In this document: piece after piece, positions 1-9,141 of the stretch
How the letters are laid out: each line of letters opens with the position of its first letter
Numbering within the stretch: the stretch's first letter is position 1
DNA from: Pseudomonas fluorescens
GTDB taxonomy: Bacteria > Pseudomonadota > Gammaproteobacteria > Pseudomonadales > Pseudomonadaceae
Reading direction: 5' to 3'
Length of the DNA: 64,000 nt
Assembly (NCBI RefSeq): GCF_900636825.1
Contig: NZ_LR134318.1
Span: 5,565,501 to 5,629,500 of the forward strand
Notes under the pieces: model-generated
The model's input: only the letters and a program-made list of their open reading frames with translations
The model's database searches: none
Told to the model about the DNA's origin: nothing
Position numbers and translations under genes: made by a program

Positions 1-1429
1 CGAGCCGCTGCGCACGGCCTCAGGCCCCGTTGCGCACCCCGTCGCCCATACGGGTCTGGGTAAACTGCATGAAGCCGAGGCCGTCGAAGCGTGGCTGCGC
101 GATCGCAAGGATGTCTGGGTTCAGCCCAAAGTCGATGGCGTAGCGGTGACCCTGATCTATCGCGACGGAATTCTGCAGCAGGCAATCAGCCGGGGTGATG
201 GCATCAGCGGGCAGGACTGGACGTCATCGGCGCGAAAGATTGCCGCCATTCCTCAGCGTCTGGCGCAGCCGGCTGATCTACTGGTGCAAGGTGAACTCTA
301 TTGGCGCCTGGATGAGCACGTGCAGGCCAGATCCGGCAGCGTCAATGCCCGCGCCACCGTGGCTGGCCTAATGGGACGCGCGGAGCTCGACGCCGATCAG
401 GCCAACGGGATCGGTCTGTTTGTCTGGGACTGGCCGCAAGGGCCTGCGGGCTTTTCCGAACGATTATCCGGATTGGCGGCCCTCGGCTTTGCGCCCACCA
501 AACCGTACAGCCATCCCGTGGCGGACTTTGCAGAGGCACAGAAATGGCGCGATCACTGGTATCGCACTGCCCTGCCTTTCGCCAGCGATGGCGTGGTGTT
601 GCGCCAGAATCAGCGCCCACCCGCCGAACGTTGGCAAGCCCGCGCGCCTTACTGGGCGGTTGCCTGGAAGTATCCGTTCGCCAAAGCGCTGGCAGAAGTA
701 CGCAAGGTCAATTTCAAGATCGGACGCACCGGACGCATCACCCCGGTGCTCGAACTCAAACCCGTCATGCTCGATGACCGGGTGATCAAGCGGGTCAGCG
801 CCACCTCGTTGAAGCGCTGGCAGGCGCTGGATGCCCGTCCGGGCGATCACGTCGCCATCAGCCTCGCCGGCCTGACGATTCCGCGGCTCGACAGCGTCGT
901 GTTGCGCGCCAGCGCGCGAGCCGACATTCGGGTTCCCGACGCGGCAGATTTCCACGCTTTGAGTTGCTGGCAACCGACCCTTGGCTGCGAAAGCCAGTTC
1001 CTCGCCCGCATGACCTGGCTCAGCGGTAAACAGGGTTTGGCCATGCGCAATGTCGGCCATGGCACCTGGGAGAAACTTCTCGAAACACGCCGCCTGAGCA
1101 ACCTCCTGGATTGGTTGACCCTCGACGCGTCAGAGCTTGCTAACATTGACGGCTTTGGCGAACGCAGCAGCGCGCGCCTGGTTACCAGTTTTCAAAGTGC
1201 CCGCGAGCGGCCCTTCGCGCAATGGCTCAAGGCCTTGGGCCTGCCACCGACGGGTCAGGCACAACTGGCAGATTCCTGGCAGGCGCTGGCACAACGCGAC
1301 ACCGAACAATGGCAGGCAGAGCCGGGTATCGGCCCCGGTCGCGCGGCGCAATTGAGCGCCTTCTTTCGCGACCCGCAAGTGGTAGCCTTGAGCGATACCT
1401 TGCGTGCGGCCGGAATCAACGGTTTCTGA
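1..1429 (+). CDS. ligB: NAD-dependent DNA ligase LigB, 3' part
   Basis: This gene is cut by the window edge. The frame is open from base 2, and the GTG at 146 is internal. The adenylation-site motif KVDG is visible, with its lysine codon at 128-130. It is followed by an OB-fold-like region and a helix-hairpin-helix region ending about 1429 (for example NIDGFGERSSARL and EPGIGPGRAAQL). LigB is a shorter relative of LigA that lacks the C-terminal BRCT domain. It seals nicks using NAD+ and forms a lysyl-AMP intermediate. No BRCT domain follows here, which fits LigB rather than LigA. The N-terminal Ia domain lies outside the window. Confidence 0.9.
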   Translation, partial: EPLRTASGPVAHPVAHTGLGKLHEAEAVEAWLRDRKDVWVQPKVDGVAVTLIYRDGILQQAISRGDGISGQDWTSSARKIAAIPQRLAQPADLLVQGELYWRLDEHVQARSGSVNARATVAGLMGRAELDADQANGIGLFVWDWPQGPAGFSERLSGLAALGFAPTKPYSHPVADFAEAQKWRDHWYRTALPFASDGVVLRQNQRPPAERWQARAPYWAVAWKYPFAKALAEVRKVNFKIGRTGRITPVLELKPVMLDDRVIKRVSATSLKRWQALDARPGDHVAISLAGLTIPRLDSVVLRASARADIRVPDAADFHALSCWQPTLGCESQFLARMTWLSGKQGLAMRNVGHGTWEKLLETRRLSNLLDWLTLDASELANIDGFGERSSARLVTSFQSARERPFAQWLKALGLPPTGQAQLADSWQALAQRDTEQWQAEPGIGPGRAAQLSAFFRDPQVVALSDTLRAAGINGF

Positions 1430-1526
1430 ACACGCAATCCCGGCGCGCCGGGAACCCAACTACCACCGAGGCGCTCCAACAGCGCAGTGCCGCCCCGACC
1501 TAATCGCCTTTGCACATGGAGCTTTT

Positions 1527-1922
1527 ATGAAATTTCTCGCACCGCTGGCCCTGTTCACTCTCTGCGGCATCATGGCCGCCCCGGTAATGGCCGAAGAAGA
1601 AGGCCCGGGCCTCGCCGGTTGCGCTGCCAAGAAGCAGGGCATCATCAATCAGATCGAACAGGCCAAGTCGCGCGGCAACATGGAACAGCAGTCAGGCCTC
1701 GAAACCGCACTGCGCGAAGTGAACGAACACTGCACCGACGCCGGCCTGAAAAAAGAGCGCGAAAACAAAGTGCTCGAAGCCAAGCATGAAGTCAGCCAGC
1801 GTCAGGCCGATCTCGACAAAGCCATGAAAAAAGGTGATCCGGAGAAGATCAACAAGCGTAAGGAGAAACTGGCCGAGTCGCGCAAGGAGCTGCAGGACGC
1901 ACTGGACGAAATCGATAAATAA
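1527..1922 (+). CDS. DUF1090 family periplasmic protein (YqjC-like)
   Basis: The protein has 131 residues. An N-terminal signal peptide (MKFLAPLALFTLCGIMAAP, cleavage near VMA|EEE) precedes a mature part that is almost entirely charged helix with two cysteines, one near the start and one after an EVNEH segment. The E/K/R-rich heptads suggest a coiled coil. This is the pattern of DUF1090/YqjC proteins, whose function is not established. The start is the ATG at 1527 because it begins the signal peptide; the open frame extends further upstream into non-coding sequence. It stands alone, 97 bp after ligB, and is followed by a REP palindrome. Confidence 0.8.
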   Translation: MKFLAPLALFTLCGIMAAPVMAEEEGPGLAGCAAKKQGIINQIEQAKSRGNMEQQSGLETALREVNEHCTDAGLKKERENKVLEAKHEVSQRQADLDKAMKKGDPEKINKRKEKLAESRKELQDALDEIDK

Positions 1923-1954
1923 GGGTCAGTTTCGCGGCGAATTGCAAACCGCTA

Positions 1955-2017
1955 TCGCGAGCAGGCTCGATCCCACATTGGATTTCATATCCCCTGTGGG
2001 AGCGAGCCTGCTCGCGA
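1955..2017. repeat. REP palindrome, TCGCGAGCAGGCTCG family
   Basis: Inverted arms TCGCGAGCAGGCTCG and CGAGCCTGCTCGCGA are separated by about 33 bp, with TCCCACA/TGTGGGA inside the arms. It sits between the convergent DUF1090 and cytochrome genes. This is one of four REP arm sequences in the window. Confidence 0.85.
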
Positions 2018-2041
2018 AGAGGCCAGCACAGGCAACAGCGC

Positions 2042-2491
2042 TTAATGATCACGAAATTGTTTATGGCAAGCACTGCAGGCGTCTTCAACCTTCTGCATCG
2101 CTGGCCCAAGATTGCTCAGCTTGTAAGGCTGAACCTGGCTGGCGCTTACCAAGTCACCGGTGGCCGCTTCGAGGCTGCGGGCCATGTCCTGAAACTGCGC
2201 CTGCTTCTGCCAGACCTCGTCTTTGGCGCTGGTGTGATCTTCTTCGCGCACCTGCGCAAAATGCTTCCACGGTTCATGGGACAACGCATCAAGCTTGACC
2301 GCGCCCTCAGCGAATTTCGCGCCGTCGAACGGGATGCGACCACGCAACATGCCACCCAGGTCTTCGCCGGTTTTGAGCATTTGCTTGAAGATCGCCTTTC
2401 GTTGTCCCAGCGGAGAATTCGGATCGACACCGCCACAGGCGGACAAGGTCAGGCAGGCCAGCAATACAACAGTAATTCTTTTAAGAGTCAT
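2042..2491 (-). CDS. Cytochrome c556/c'-like lipoprotein
   Basis: The protein has 149 residues. A lipobox (LSAC, Cys19) ends the signal peptide, so it should be an envelope lipoprotein. A single haem-binding CSACH motif lies at residues 139-143, close to the C-terminus, after a predominantly helical domain. That placement is typical of the class II cytochrome c' / c556 four-helix fold, where the haem is attached near the C-terminus. Its role in electron transfer or ligand binding cannot be told from sequence. It is transcribed away from mltA, and the two share the intergenic region 2492-2619. Confidence 0.82.
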   Translation of the reverse strand: MTLKRITVVLLACLTLSACGGVDPNSPLGQRKAIFKQMLKTGEDLGGMLRGRIPFDGAKFAEGAVKLDALSHEPWKHFAQVREEDHTSAKDEVWQKQAQFQDMARSLEAATGDLVSASQVQPYKLSNLGPAMQKVEDACSACHKQFRDH

Positions 2492-2571
2492 GGTGGCTTC
2501 AGGTCACGGAATTCGGCGGCCAGTATCCTCGCGCCGTCGACAAACACCAATAGCCCTATTAAAAACGAGGG

Positions 2572-2600
2572 TTGTCCGAGCGCATGGAGCGCTTGGACAA
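2572..2600 (+). promoter_or_regulatory. Perfectly pairable hairpin in the mltA leader
   Basis: TTGTCCGAGCGC (2572-2583) and GCGCTTGGACAA (2589-2600) can form a 12-bp RNA stem with one G-U pair and a 5-nt loop. It ends 19 nt before the mltA ATG, just upstream of the AGGA ribosome-binding site. No T-run follows, so it does not look like a terminator. Confidence 0.5.
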
Positions 2601-2619
2601 TCGACACAGGAATGACTCC

Positions 2620-3792
2620 ATGAACAGCCGCTCCAAGGCCTGGCATTACCCGTTGATCGCAACCCTGCCGCTGCTGGCAATCCTCGCCGGCTGCACCGGT
2701 GGAGATAACGCCAAGCCGAAAACCCACGCCCTGGCGACTTATTCCAGCGCAACCTGGGATGCATTGCCGGCGGTGTCCGACAGCGATCTGGTGGCCGGCT
2801 TTGGTTCATGGCGCAGCGCCTGCACACGCCTCAAAGCTGATGCCGTCTGGGGCACAACCTGCGCGGCGGCAGCCAATGTGCCGCAGAATGCCAACGACAT
2901 CCGCGCGTTCCTCAAGCAGAATCTCGATGTCTACGGTTTGCGCGCAGAAAACGACAATCCCAACGGTCTGATCACCGGCTACTACGAACCGGTCTACCCC
3001 GGCAGCCTGACGCCCACCGAAACGGCGAACGTGCCGGTGTACGGCGTTCCCGAAGACATGATCATCGTCTCCCTCGACAGTATTTATCCCGAACTCAAAG
3101 GCAAGCGCTTGCGCGGCCGTCTCGAAGGCCGGGTACTCAAACCTTACGACGATGCGGCGACCATCGAATCCCAAGGCGTTAAGGCACCCGTGGTGGCCTA
3201 CCTGACAGATCCGATGAACCTGCAATTTCTTCAGATCCAGGGCTCCGGACGTATTCAGACCCAGGATGGCAAACAGCTGCGCATCGCCTACGCCGATCAG
3301 AACGGCCATCCCTATCGGCCGATCGGCCGCTGGCTGGTCGAACAAGGCGAGCTGAAGAAAGAAGAAGTGACCATGAGCGCGATCAGCAACTGGGCCAAGG
3401 CAAATCCAGCGCGTATCCCGGAACTGCTCGCCAGCAACCCGAGCTATGTATTTTTCACCCGTAACCCGGACAGCAATGAAGGTCCGCGCGGTTCGCTGAA
3501 CGTGCCGCTGACTGCCGGTTACAGCGCGGCAGTGGATCGCAAAGTGATTCCGCTGGGCAGCCTGTTATGGCTGTCGACCACACGCCCGGACGGCACACCA
3601 TTGGTGCGCCCGGTTGCAGCACAAGACACCGGCGGCGCGATTGCTGGCGAGGTGCGTGCGGATCTGTTCTGGGGCACCGGTGATGCGGCGGGCCAATTGG
3701 CCGGGGACATGAAACAGCAGGGGCAGATCTGGATGCTCTGGCCCAAGGGCGCGGCGCTGCCGCAAGTGCCGCAGGTGGCTGACAAATCTTAA
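2620..3792 (+). CDS. mltA: Membrane-bound lytic murein transglycosylase A
   Basis: The protein has 390 residues. The start is the ATG at 2620, preceded by AGGA and opening a lipoprotein signal peptide with lipobox LAGC (Cys25). MltA cleaves the MurNAc-GlcNAc bond of peptidoglycan and forms 1,6-anhydro-MurNAc ends, acting from the inner face of the outer membrane. The family features are present: the GYYEPVYPGS segment of the MltA domain, FLQIQGSGR, and the C-terminal 3D domain with VAAQDTGGAI, whose aspartate is the family's catalytic residue. Length matches the family. A hairpin lies in its leader. Confidence 0.95.
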   Translation: MNSRSKAWHYPLIATLPLLAILAGCTGGDNAKPKTHALATYSSATWDALPAVSDSDLVAGFGSWRSACTRLKADAVWGTTCAAAANVPQNANDIRAFLKQNLDVYGLRAENDNPNGLITGYYEPVYPGSLTPTETANVPVYGVPEDMIIVSLDSIYPELKGKRLRGRLEGRVLKPYDDAATIESQGVKAPVVAYLTDPMNLQFLQIQGSGRIQTQDGKQLRIAYADQNGHPYRPIGRWLVEQGELKKEEVTMSAISNWAKANPARIPELLASNPSYVFFTRNPDSNEGPRGSLNVPLTAGYSAAVDRKVIPLGSLLWLSTTRPDGTPLVRPVAAQDTGGAIAGEVRADLFWGTGDAAGQLAGDMKQQGQIWMLWPKGAALPQVPQVADKS

Positions 3793-3794
3793 AA

Positions 3795-3873
3795 GCAAAA
3801 GATCGCAGCCTGCGGCGGGTCCTACAGGAGTACGCATTCCCCAGTAGGACCTGCCGCAGGCTGCGATCTTTGA
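3795..3873. repeat. REP palindrome, GCTGCGATC family
   Basis: Arms are AAAGATCGCAGCCTGCGGC and its near-complement GCCGCAGGCTGCGATCTTT, with GTCCTAC/GTAGGAC inside. It lies between convergent mltA and the MAPEG gene and may act as a bidirectional transcription end. Confidence 0.9.
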
Positions 3874-3880
3874 TCCTGGT

Positions 3881-4264
3881 TTACATGGACACAAAGAAGA
3901 ACGAAGCAATCAGCCCCATGCCCACAAACCACACCACCGAGCGCAGTGCTGCCCAGTCGGCCAGGTAGCAAATGATATAGAGCAGGCGACTGGTGATGAA
4001 CAGCACCGCCAGTACGTTGACCGTCACCAGTTCCGCCGTACCCACCAGATGTGCGACGAGCACTGCCGCAGCGAACGCCGGTGTCACCTCAAAACTGTTG
4101 AGTTGCGCTGCATGGGCGCGTCGAGCGACGCCATCGACGCTGTCGAGAAAATCCCGCGGATCGTAGTTATCCTTCAGCCGGAAACCACCGGTTGCCTTCG
4201 CCACGATCGTGCACACGTACGGCAGAAAGATCGCGATCAACACACACCATAGAGCCACTGTCAT
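3881..4264 (-). CDS. MAPEG family membrane protein
   Basis: The protein has 127 residues with four hydrophobic segments, at about 2-20, 60-78, 80-98 and 105-124. The cytoplasmic loop after the first helix carries RAHAAQLNSFE, which matches the R-x-x-x-A-x-x-N-x-x-E pattern of MAPEG proteins (the glutathione transferase/eicosanoid group). Bacterial members are mostly uncharacterised; glutathione-dependent activity is plausible but not shown. It is probably co-transcribed after the DMT exporter on the same strand, 36 bp upstream. Confidence 0.8.
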   Translation of the reverse strand: MTVALWCVLIAIFLPYVCTIVAKATGGFRLKDNYDPRDFLDSVDGVARRAHAAQLNSFEVTPAFAAAVLVAHLVGTAELVTVNVLAVLFITSRLLYIICYLADWAALRSVVWFVGMGLIASFFFVSM

Positions 4265-4300
4265 AACGCCGTCCTTTTTCGAATTTGGATTTACGGGCTG

Positions 4301-5134
4301 TCAGAACTTCATGACCAGCATGCCGATCAGCACCAACCCACAGGCTAAGAGCCGTGGCCGGCCGAAAGGTTCTTTCAGGTAACGCATACCGAACAACACC
4401 ACCAGAATCACACTGATCTCACGCAACGCCGCCGCCTCGGCAATCGAGCCCAACTGCATCGCCCACAGCACCAGAGCGTAGCTGAACAATACGCAGAACC
4501 CGACCGCCAGTCCGAGCTTCCATTGCTCACGCCAGAACTGCATGAACGCCGGCCGCCGCGCGACACAGGCCAACAGCGGAAACGGCCAGGCGCTGAGCAG
4601 CGTGACCCAGACCAGATAATCCAGCGGGTGCGACCAGCGCCGCAACGCCTGGCCGTCGATGTAGGTATAACAGCCGATGCACAAGCCGATCAGCGCCACC
4701 ACCGGCAGCATCGACCACGGCAAATGTTTTCCGCCACCGCCCTGCCACAGCAGGCAAACCATGCCGAACGGTATCAGCAGGATGCCGAAGATTTGCTGAG
4801 CGGTCAGGACTTCACCGGCAAAGATCAGCGTCAGCGCCAGCACCACCAGGGGTGACAACCCGCGCATCAAGGGGTAGACCAGGCCAAGGTCGCCTACGCG
4901 ATAAGCCTGAATCAGCAAATAGCGATAAAGCAGCTCGAACGCAGCGGACGCCAGAATCCACGGCCAGATGTCCATCGGTGGCAGATTCACGAAGGGCAAC
5001 GCCACAGCGACAAACAGCAACGCCACGGTGTCCATGCAGGCGACCACCAACAGTCGCTCGGCACTGAATTTGATCAAGGTATTCCACGCCGCATGCAACA
5101 GCGCCGCCACCAACACCAGAGCTGTCGCCAGCAC
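4301..5134 (-). CDS. EamA/DMT-family drug/metabolite exporter
   Basis: This is an integral membrane protein of 277 residues with about ten hydrophobic helices arranged as two EamA repeats. The second repeat ends in RYLKEPFGRPRLLACGLVLIG, typical of the EamA C-terminus. I place the start at a GTG (5134) preceded by AAGGGG at 6-nt spacing. It yields MLATALVLVAALLHAAWN, a usual start for this family; a TTG six codons earlier is possible but has no good ribosome-binding site. The substrate is unknown. Confidence 0.8.
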   Translation of the reverse strand: MLATALVLVAALLHAAWNTLIKFSAERLLVVACMDTVALLFVAVALPFVNLPPMDIWPWILASAAFELLYRYLLIQAYRVGDLGLVYPLMRGLSPLVVLALTLIFAGEVLTAQQIFGILLIPFGMVCLLWQGGGGKHLPWSMLPVVALIGLCIGCYTYIDGQALRRWSHPLDYLVWVTLLSAWPFPLLACVARRPAFMQFWREQWKLGLAVGFCVLFSYALVLWAMQLGSIAEAAALREISVILVVLFGMRYLKEPFGRPRLLACGLVLIGMLVMKF

Positions 5135-5160
5135 GTCCCACCCCTTATTCAATCAGCCCC

Positions 5161-5247
5161 GGTAGGAGCTGCCGAAGGCTGCGATCTTTCGTTTTTGGTT
5201 TTTTTACAAACACGTCAAAAGATCGCAGCCTGCAGCAGCTCCTACAG
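5161..5247. repeat. REP palindrome, GCTGCGATC family
   Basis: The pair is GTAGGAGCTGCCGAAGGCTG...GATCGCAGCCTGCAGCAGCTCC, with a T-rich centre (GTTTTTGGTTTTTTT). It lies in the divergent gap between the DMT and MFS genes. The rest of the gap (5248-5439) is the MFS leader, in which I see no clear promoter. Confidence 0.88.
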
Positions 5248-5439
5248 TGAGTGGCCAATTAGTCAGATTATTGATTCGCGATGTGTCAGCAGCTGTTTAT
5301 ACTGCAACCCACCACGCCGTACTCAGCTGCACACCAAAAAATTCCAATAAAGGCTGCCCGTTCCGCTTTCTTTACGAAGCGGTCGCTGGCACGCGTATGC
5401 CTGATCAAAGCGTCAAGACTACTAACAGAGACCTTGCGC

Positions 5440-6609
5440 ATGCCACTCGCCTTGCTTGCCCTCGCTGTTGCCGCATTCGGCATCGGCACCACCGAATTTG
5501 TCATCATGGGCCTGCTGCCCGACGTCGCCCGCGACCTCGCCGTAAGCATCCCGCACGCCGGGCTTCTGATTACCGGCTATGCGCTGGGGGTCGTCTTCGG
5601 CGCGCCGATCCTGGCGATCGGCACCGCAAACATGCCGCGCAAAGCGACGCTGCTGGGTATGACCCTGATGTTCATCCTCGGCAACATTCTCTGCGCCCTC
5701 GCGCCGAACTACGCGACGCTGATGGCCGCAAGGGTGGTCACCGCGTTGTGCCATGGTGCGTTCTTCGGCATCGGCTCGGTTGTCGCGGCCGGGCTGGTGG
5801 CACCGAACAAACGCGCGCAGGCGATTGCCATGATGTTCACCGGCCTGACGTTGGCCAACGTGCTCGGCGTGCCGTTGGGCACTGCGCTGGGGCAATACGC
5901 CGGTTGGCGCTCGACGTTCTGGGCAGTCTCGGTCATCGGTGTGATCGCTGCACTGGCGCAATGGTTGTGGTTGCCAAAACATATCCCGATGGACAAGGCC
6001 AACCTCGCCAGCGAATTCAAAGTGTTGGGCAAGGTCAATGTGCTGTTGGCGCTGGGCATGAGTGTGTTGGCATCCACCAGCCTGTTCAGTGTGTTCACCT
6101 ACATCGCGCCGATCCTGCAGGACATCACTGGCGTCAGCCCGCATGGCGTGACAGTGATGCTGCTGTTGTTCGGCGTCGGTTTGACGGCGGGCAGCATGCT
6201 CGGCGGACGTCTGGCCGACAGCCGCTTGCTGCCGTCACTGGTCGGCGTAGCGTTGGCGGTAGTGGTCATCCTCGCAGCGTTCAGCCAGACCAGCCGCTCG
6301 GTCGTTCCGGCCGCGATCACGCTGGTGTTGTGGGGAATTTTCGCTTTTGCGCTGTGCCCGATCCTGCAACTGCTGATCATTGATCAGGCACATGAAGCGC
6401 CGAATCTGGGCTCAACGCTTAACCAGAGCGCGTTCAACCTCGGCAACGCAGCCGGTGCCTGGATCGGCGGGCTGGTGGTTGCCAGTGGCGCGGACCTGGC
6501 GGACTTGCCGTGGACCGGGGCGCTGGTTGGCGTGCTGACTGTGCTGACGGCGCTGTGGTTTATTTTTCTGCAACGTCGGCGAGCGTCTGCGGTCAATGTG
6601 TCCGGCTAA
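5440..6609 (+). CDS. MFS exporter of the AraJ/sugar-efflux type
   Basis: The protein has 389 residues and twelve predicted transmembrane helices. The N-terminus reads FGIGTTEFVIMGLLPDVA, the conserved first-helix motif of the AraJ/YdhP/NepI branch of DHA1 proton-driven exporters. NMPRKATLLGM lies in the loop between helices 2 and 3, and NLGSTLNQSAFNLGNAAGAWIGG lies near helix 11. The start at 5440 opens directly into helix 1. Upstream in-frame codons exist but encode polar, non-conserved sequence. The substrate cannot be read from sequence. Confidence 0.88.
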   Translation: MPLALLALAVAAFGIGTTEFVIMGLLPDVARDLAVSIPHAGLLITGYALGVVFGAPILAIGTANMPRKATLLGMTLMFILGNILCALAPNYATLMAARVVTALCHGAFFGIGSVVAAGLVAPNKRAQAIAMMFTGLTLANVLGVPLGTALGQYAGWRSTFWAVSVIGVIAALAQWLWLPKHIPMDKANLASEFKVLGKVNVLLALGMSVLASTSLFSVFTYIAPILQDITGVSPHGVTVMLLLFGVGLTAGSMLGGRLADSRLLPSLVGVALAVVVILAAFSQTSRSVVPAAITLVLWGIFAFALCPILQLLIIDQAHEAPNLGSTLNQSAFNLGNAAGAWIGGLVVASGADLADLPWTGALVGVLTVLTALWFIFLQRRRASAVNVSG

Positions 6610-6629
6610 TCGTGTTGTGCCAGACAGAG

Positions 6630-6785
6630 CCCTCACCCTAGCCCTCTCCCAGTGGGAGAGGGGACTGACCGTGTGAATGTTCGAGTTACATCGACCTGAA
6701 ATTTCGAGCCGAACTCAGGCCCTTAAAGGCATGAAGATCTGCTCCCTTTCCCCCTCTCCCTAAGGGAGAGGGCTGGGGTGAGGGG
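6630..6785. repeat. ~155-bp palindromic-ended element, copy 1
   Basis: The ends are CCCTCACCCTAGCCCTCTCCC and GGGAGAGGGCTGGGGTGAGGG. Each end also contains a small GGGAGAGG/CCTCTCCC hairpin. The interior contains CGACCTGAAATTTCGAGCCGAACTCAGG, shared with two other copies (24284 and 53111). This copy is in the opposite orientation to the other two. It lies between the MFS and antiporter genes. No protein is encoded. Confidence 0.85.
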
Positions 6786-6897
6786 GCTCTTGATCTAATC
6801 GCACCATCAACTGTGTCCCGATCCTGATCCAGCCCATCCAACCGCTGCACCAAAGATTCGGTGCGCTATCTTTCACCCCTCATCCAAAGGACCCCGG

Positions 6898-8163
6898 ATG
6901 CTTGAACTTGTCGCCGCTTTCATCTGCCTCACCACCCTCCTCACCTTCGTCAATTTCCGCTTCATCGGACTGCCGCCGACCATCGGCGTGATGGTCACCG
7001 CGCTGCTGTTTTCCTTGATTCTGCAAGGCCTGAGCGTGCTCGGCTTTCCCGGCCTCGAAGATCGCGTGCAGCAACTGATCGGCCAGATCGACTTCGGCGA
7101 TCTGCTGATGAACTGGATGCTCTCGTTCCTGCTGTTCGCCGGCGCCTTGCACGTCAACCTCAATGATTTGCGCAGCTACCGCTGGCCGATCGGCTTGCTG
7201 GCAACCTTTGGCGTGTTGATCGCCACGGTGGTGATCGGCAGCCTGGCCTTCTACATTTTTGCCCTGTTCGGCTGGCACGTGAGCTTCCTCTATTGCCTTC
7301 TGTTCGGCGCGCTGATCTCGCCGACCGACCCGATTGCGGTCCTTGGCGTGTTACGTACCGCCAATGCATCGAAACCACTGAAAACCACCATCGTCGGCGA
7401 ATCGCTGTTCAACGATGGCACTGCGGTGGTGGTGTTCACCGTTTTGCTGGGGATTGCGCAACTGGGCGAGACCCCAACCCTGAGCGCCACAGCCATGCTC
7501 TTTGTTCACGAGGCGATTGGCGGTGTGTTGTTCGGCGGGCTGATCGGCTATCTGGTTTACCGGATGATCAAGAGCATCGAGCAGCATCAGATCACCGTCA
7601 TGCTGACCCTGGCCCTGGTCATCGGCGGTTCGGCGATGGCCAGTGAGATTCACGTTTCGGCACCGATTGCGATGGTGGTCGCCGGCCTGATTATCGGTAA
7701 CGTCGGGCGCAATCTGGCGATGAACGACATGACTCGCCGCTATCTCGACGGTTTCTGGGAACTGCTGGATGACATGCTCAATGCGCTGCTGTTCGCGCTG
7801 ATCGGCATGGAGTTGTTACTGCTGCCGTTCAACTGGTTGCACATGGCTGCGGCCGGCTTGCTCGCGGTGGCGATTCTGCTGTCGCGCCTGCTCACCGTAG
7901 CGCCGGCGATCCTGCTGCTGCGCCGCTGGCGAACGGTGCCGGCCGGCACCATCCGCATCCTGACCTGGGGCGGTTTGCGCGGTGGGGTTTCGGTAGCACT
8001 GGCGCTGGCCCTGCCCTTGGGCCCGGAGCGCGACCTGTTGCTGAGCATCACTTACATCGTGGTGTTGTCGTCAATCCTGCTGCAGGGTCTGACGATCGGC
8101 AAACTGGTCAAGCACGCGACGCGCAACGAGCCCGCCGCGGCGCCTGAACCGGGTCATCACTGA
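6898..8163 (+). CDS. Na+/H+ antiporter, CPA1 (NhaP) family
   Basis: The protein has 421 residues and about twelve to thirteen membrane helices. The CPA1 ion-binding signature is visible as SPTDPIAVLG followed by GESLFNDGTAVVVF, with the paired N-D that defines the electroneutral NhaP/CPA1 exchangers. A late helix carries TWGGLRGGVSVALAL. The start at 6898 has AAAGGA upstream. It should exchange Na+ or K+ for protons across the inner membrane in pH or salt homeostasis. Its stop abuts the stop of the convergent FNT gene with no spacer (8163/8164). Confidence 0.9.
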   Translation: MLELVAAFICLTTLLTFVNFRFIGLPPTIGVMVTALLFSLILQGLSVLGFPGLEDRVQQLIGQIDFGDLLMNWMLSFLLFAGALHVNLNDLRSYRWPIGLLATFGVLIATVVIGSLAFYIFALFGWHVSFLYCLLFGALISPTDPIAVLGVLRTANASKPLKTTIVGESLFNDGTAVVVFTVLLGIAQLGETPTLSATAMLFVHEAIGGVLFGGLIGYLVYRMIKSIEQHQITVMLTLALVIGGSAMASEIHVSAPIAMVVAGLIIGNVGRNLAMNDMTRRYLDGFWELLDDMLNALLFALIGMELLLLPFNWLHMAAAGLLAVAILLSRLLTVAPAILLLRRWRTVPAGTIRILTWGGLRGGVSVALALALPLGPERDLLLSITYIVVLSSILLQGLTIGKLVKHATRNEPAAAPEPGHH

Positions 8164-9051
8164 TCATTTTTTGATCGACTGCGGATTGGGCGCTACAGCC
8201 TGATCCGCAGATTCTTTCGGCGCACCACTCTCGCTGCGAATCTGCGCATGGCTGATCAGCGCGAAGATGAAGCTGCCGCCAATGATGTTTCCCGCCAGCG
8301 TCGGCGCGGCGAAAACTGCCCAGAAATCACTCCACGGCAACTCGCCCGCAAAGACCAGATACGACACTTCCGCCGACCCGACCACGATGTGCGTGAAGTC
8401 GCCCAGCGCCATGAAGTAAGTGATGAGGATGATGATCCACATCTTCGCGCTCTCCATGGACGGGATCATCCACACCATGGTGGCGATCATCCAGCCGGAA
8501 ACGATGCCCTTGGCGAACATCTGACTGGCGCTGTGTTCCATGACCTTGCGGCCGATCTCGAGGAAAGCGACGTCGGTCTTGCTGTCGAAGATTGGCAATT
8601 CCAGCATCACGTAGGCCACCAGAATCGTGCCGCAGAGGTTGCCGACCAATACCACTGTCCACAAACGGATCAGTCTCAGGAAATTCTTCAGCGTCGGCTT
8701 GGTCATGACCGGCAGCACGGCGGTCAGGGTGTTTTCGGTGAACAGTTGCTGGCGGGCAAGGATTACCGCGAGGAAACCCGCGCAATAGCCGAAACTGGCG
8801 ATGACCTTGAATTCGTCGCCATCGGGCAGGCGCGAATTGAGCAAACCCATGCCCATCAGGGACAGGCCCATGGTCAACCCTGCCGCCAGCGCCGACCACC
8901 AAAGCGCGGCAATGCTGCGTTCCAGTTCCTGGTCGCCCTGGGTGCGGATGATTTCATGCAGAACGGCCGCGCGCGGCGGCTGGCTCTTCTCGACTTCGTG
9001 CTGCTCCTTGGCCGAGAGGTCGGGGGTCTTGTCGCTGGTGGGGGTGGTCAT
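8164..9051 (-). CDS. Formate/nitrite transporter family protein (YfdC-like)
   Basis: The protein has 295 residues. A hydrophilic N-terminal arm of about 60 residues (SDKTPDLSAKEQHEVEKS) precedes six membrane helices of the FNT pentameric channel fold. GDFTHIVVGSAEV and LAGNIIGGSFIFALI are recognisable in the second half. The long N-terminal arm resembles E. coli YfdC, whose substrate is unknown, rather than FocA or NirC. The start is the ATG at 9051; in-frame codons further upstream only translate a REP sequence. Its terminator region is absent because it abuts the antiporter gene. Confidence 0.85.
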   Translation of the reverse strand: MTTPTSDKTPDLSAKEQHEVEKSQPPRAAVLHEIIRTQGDQELERSIAALWWSALAAGLTMGLSLMGMGLLNSRLPDGDEFKVIASFGYCAGFLAVILARQQLFTENTLTAVLPVMTKPTLKNFLRLIRLWTVVLVGNLCGTILVAYVMLELPIFDSKTDVAFLEIGRKVMEHSASQMFAKGIVSGWMIATMVWMIPSMESAKMWIIILITYFMALGDFTHIVVGSAEVSYLVFAGELPWSDFWAVFAAPTLAGNIIGGSFIFALISHAQIRSESGAPKESADQAVAPNPQSIKK

Positions 9052-9141
9052 GGCGTGGGAACCGGTGGGGGGCGATGTAGCTACGACCGTTGCGCTTGGG
9101 AATACGTTCTGTAGCCACCCCACAAATGCATGGCCGAACAA

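Noticed and set aside
1430..1526. A terminator for ligB at CCCGGCGCGCCGGG.
   Set aside because: The palindrome (about 1439-1452) has no T-run, so evidence for termination is lacking.
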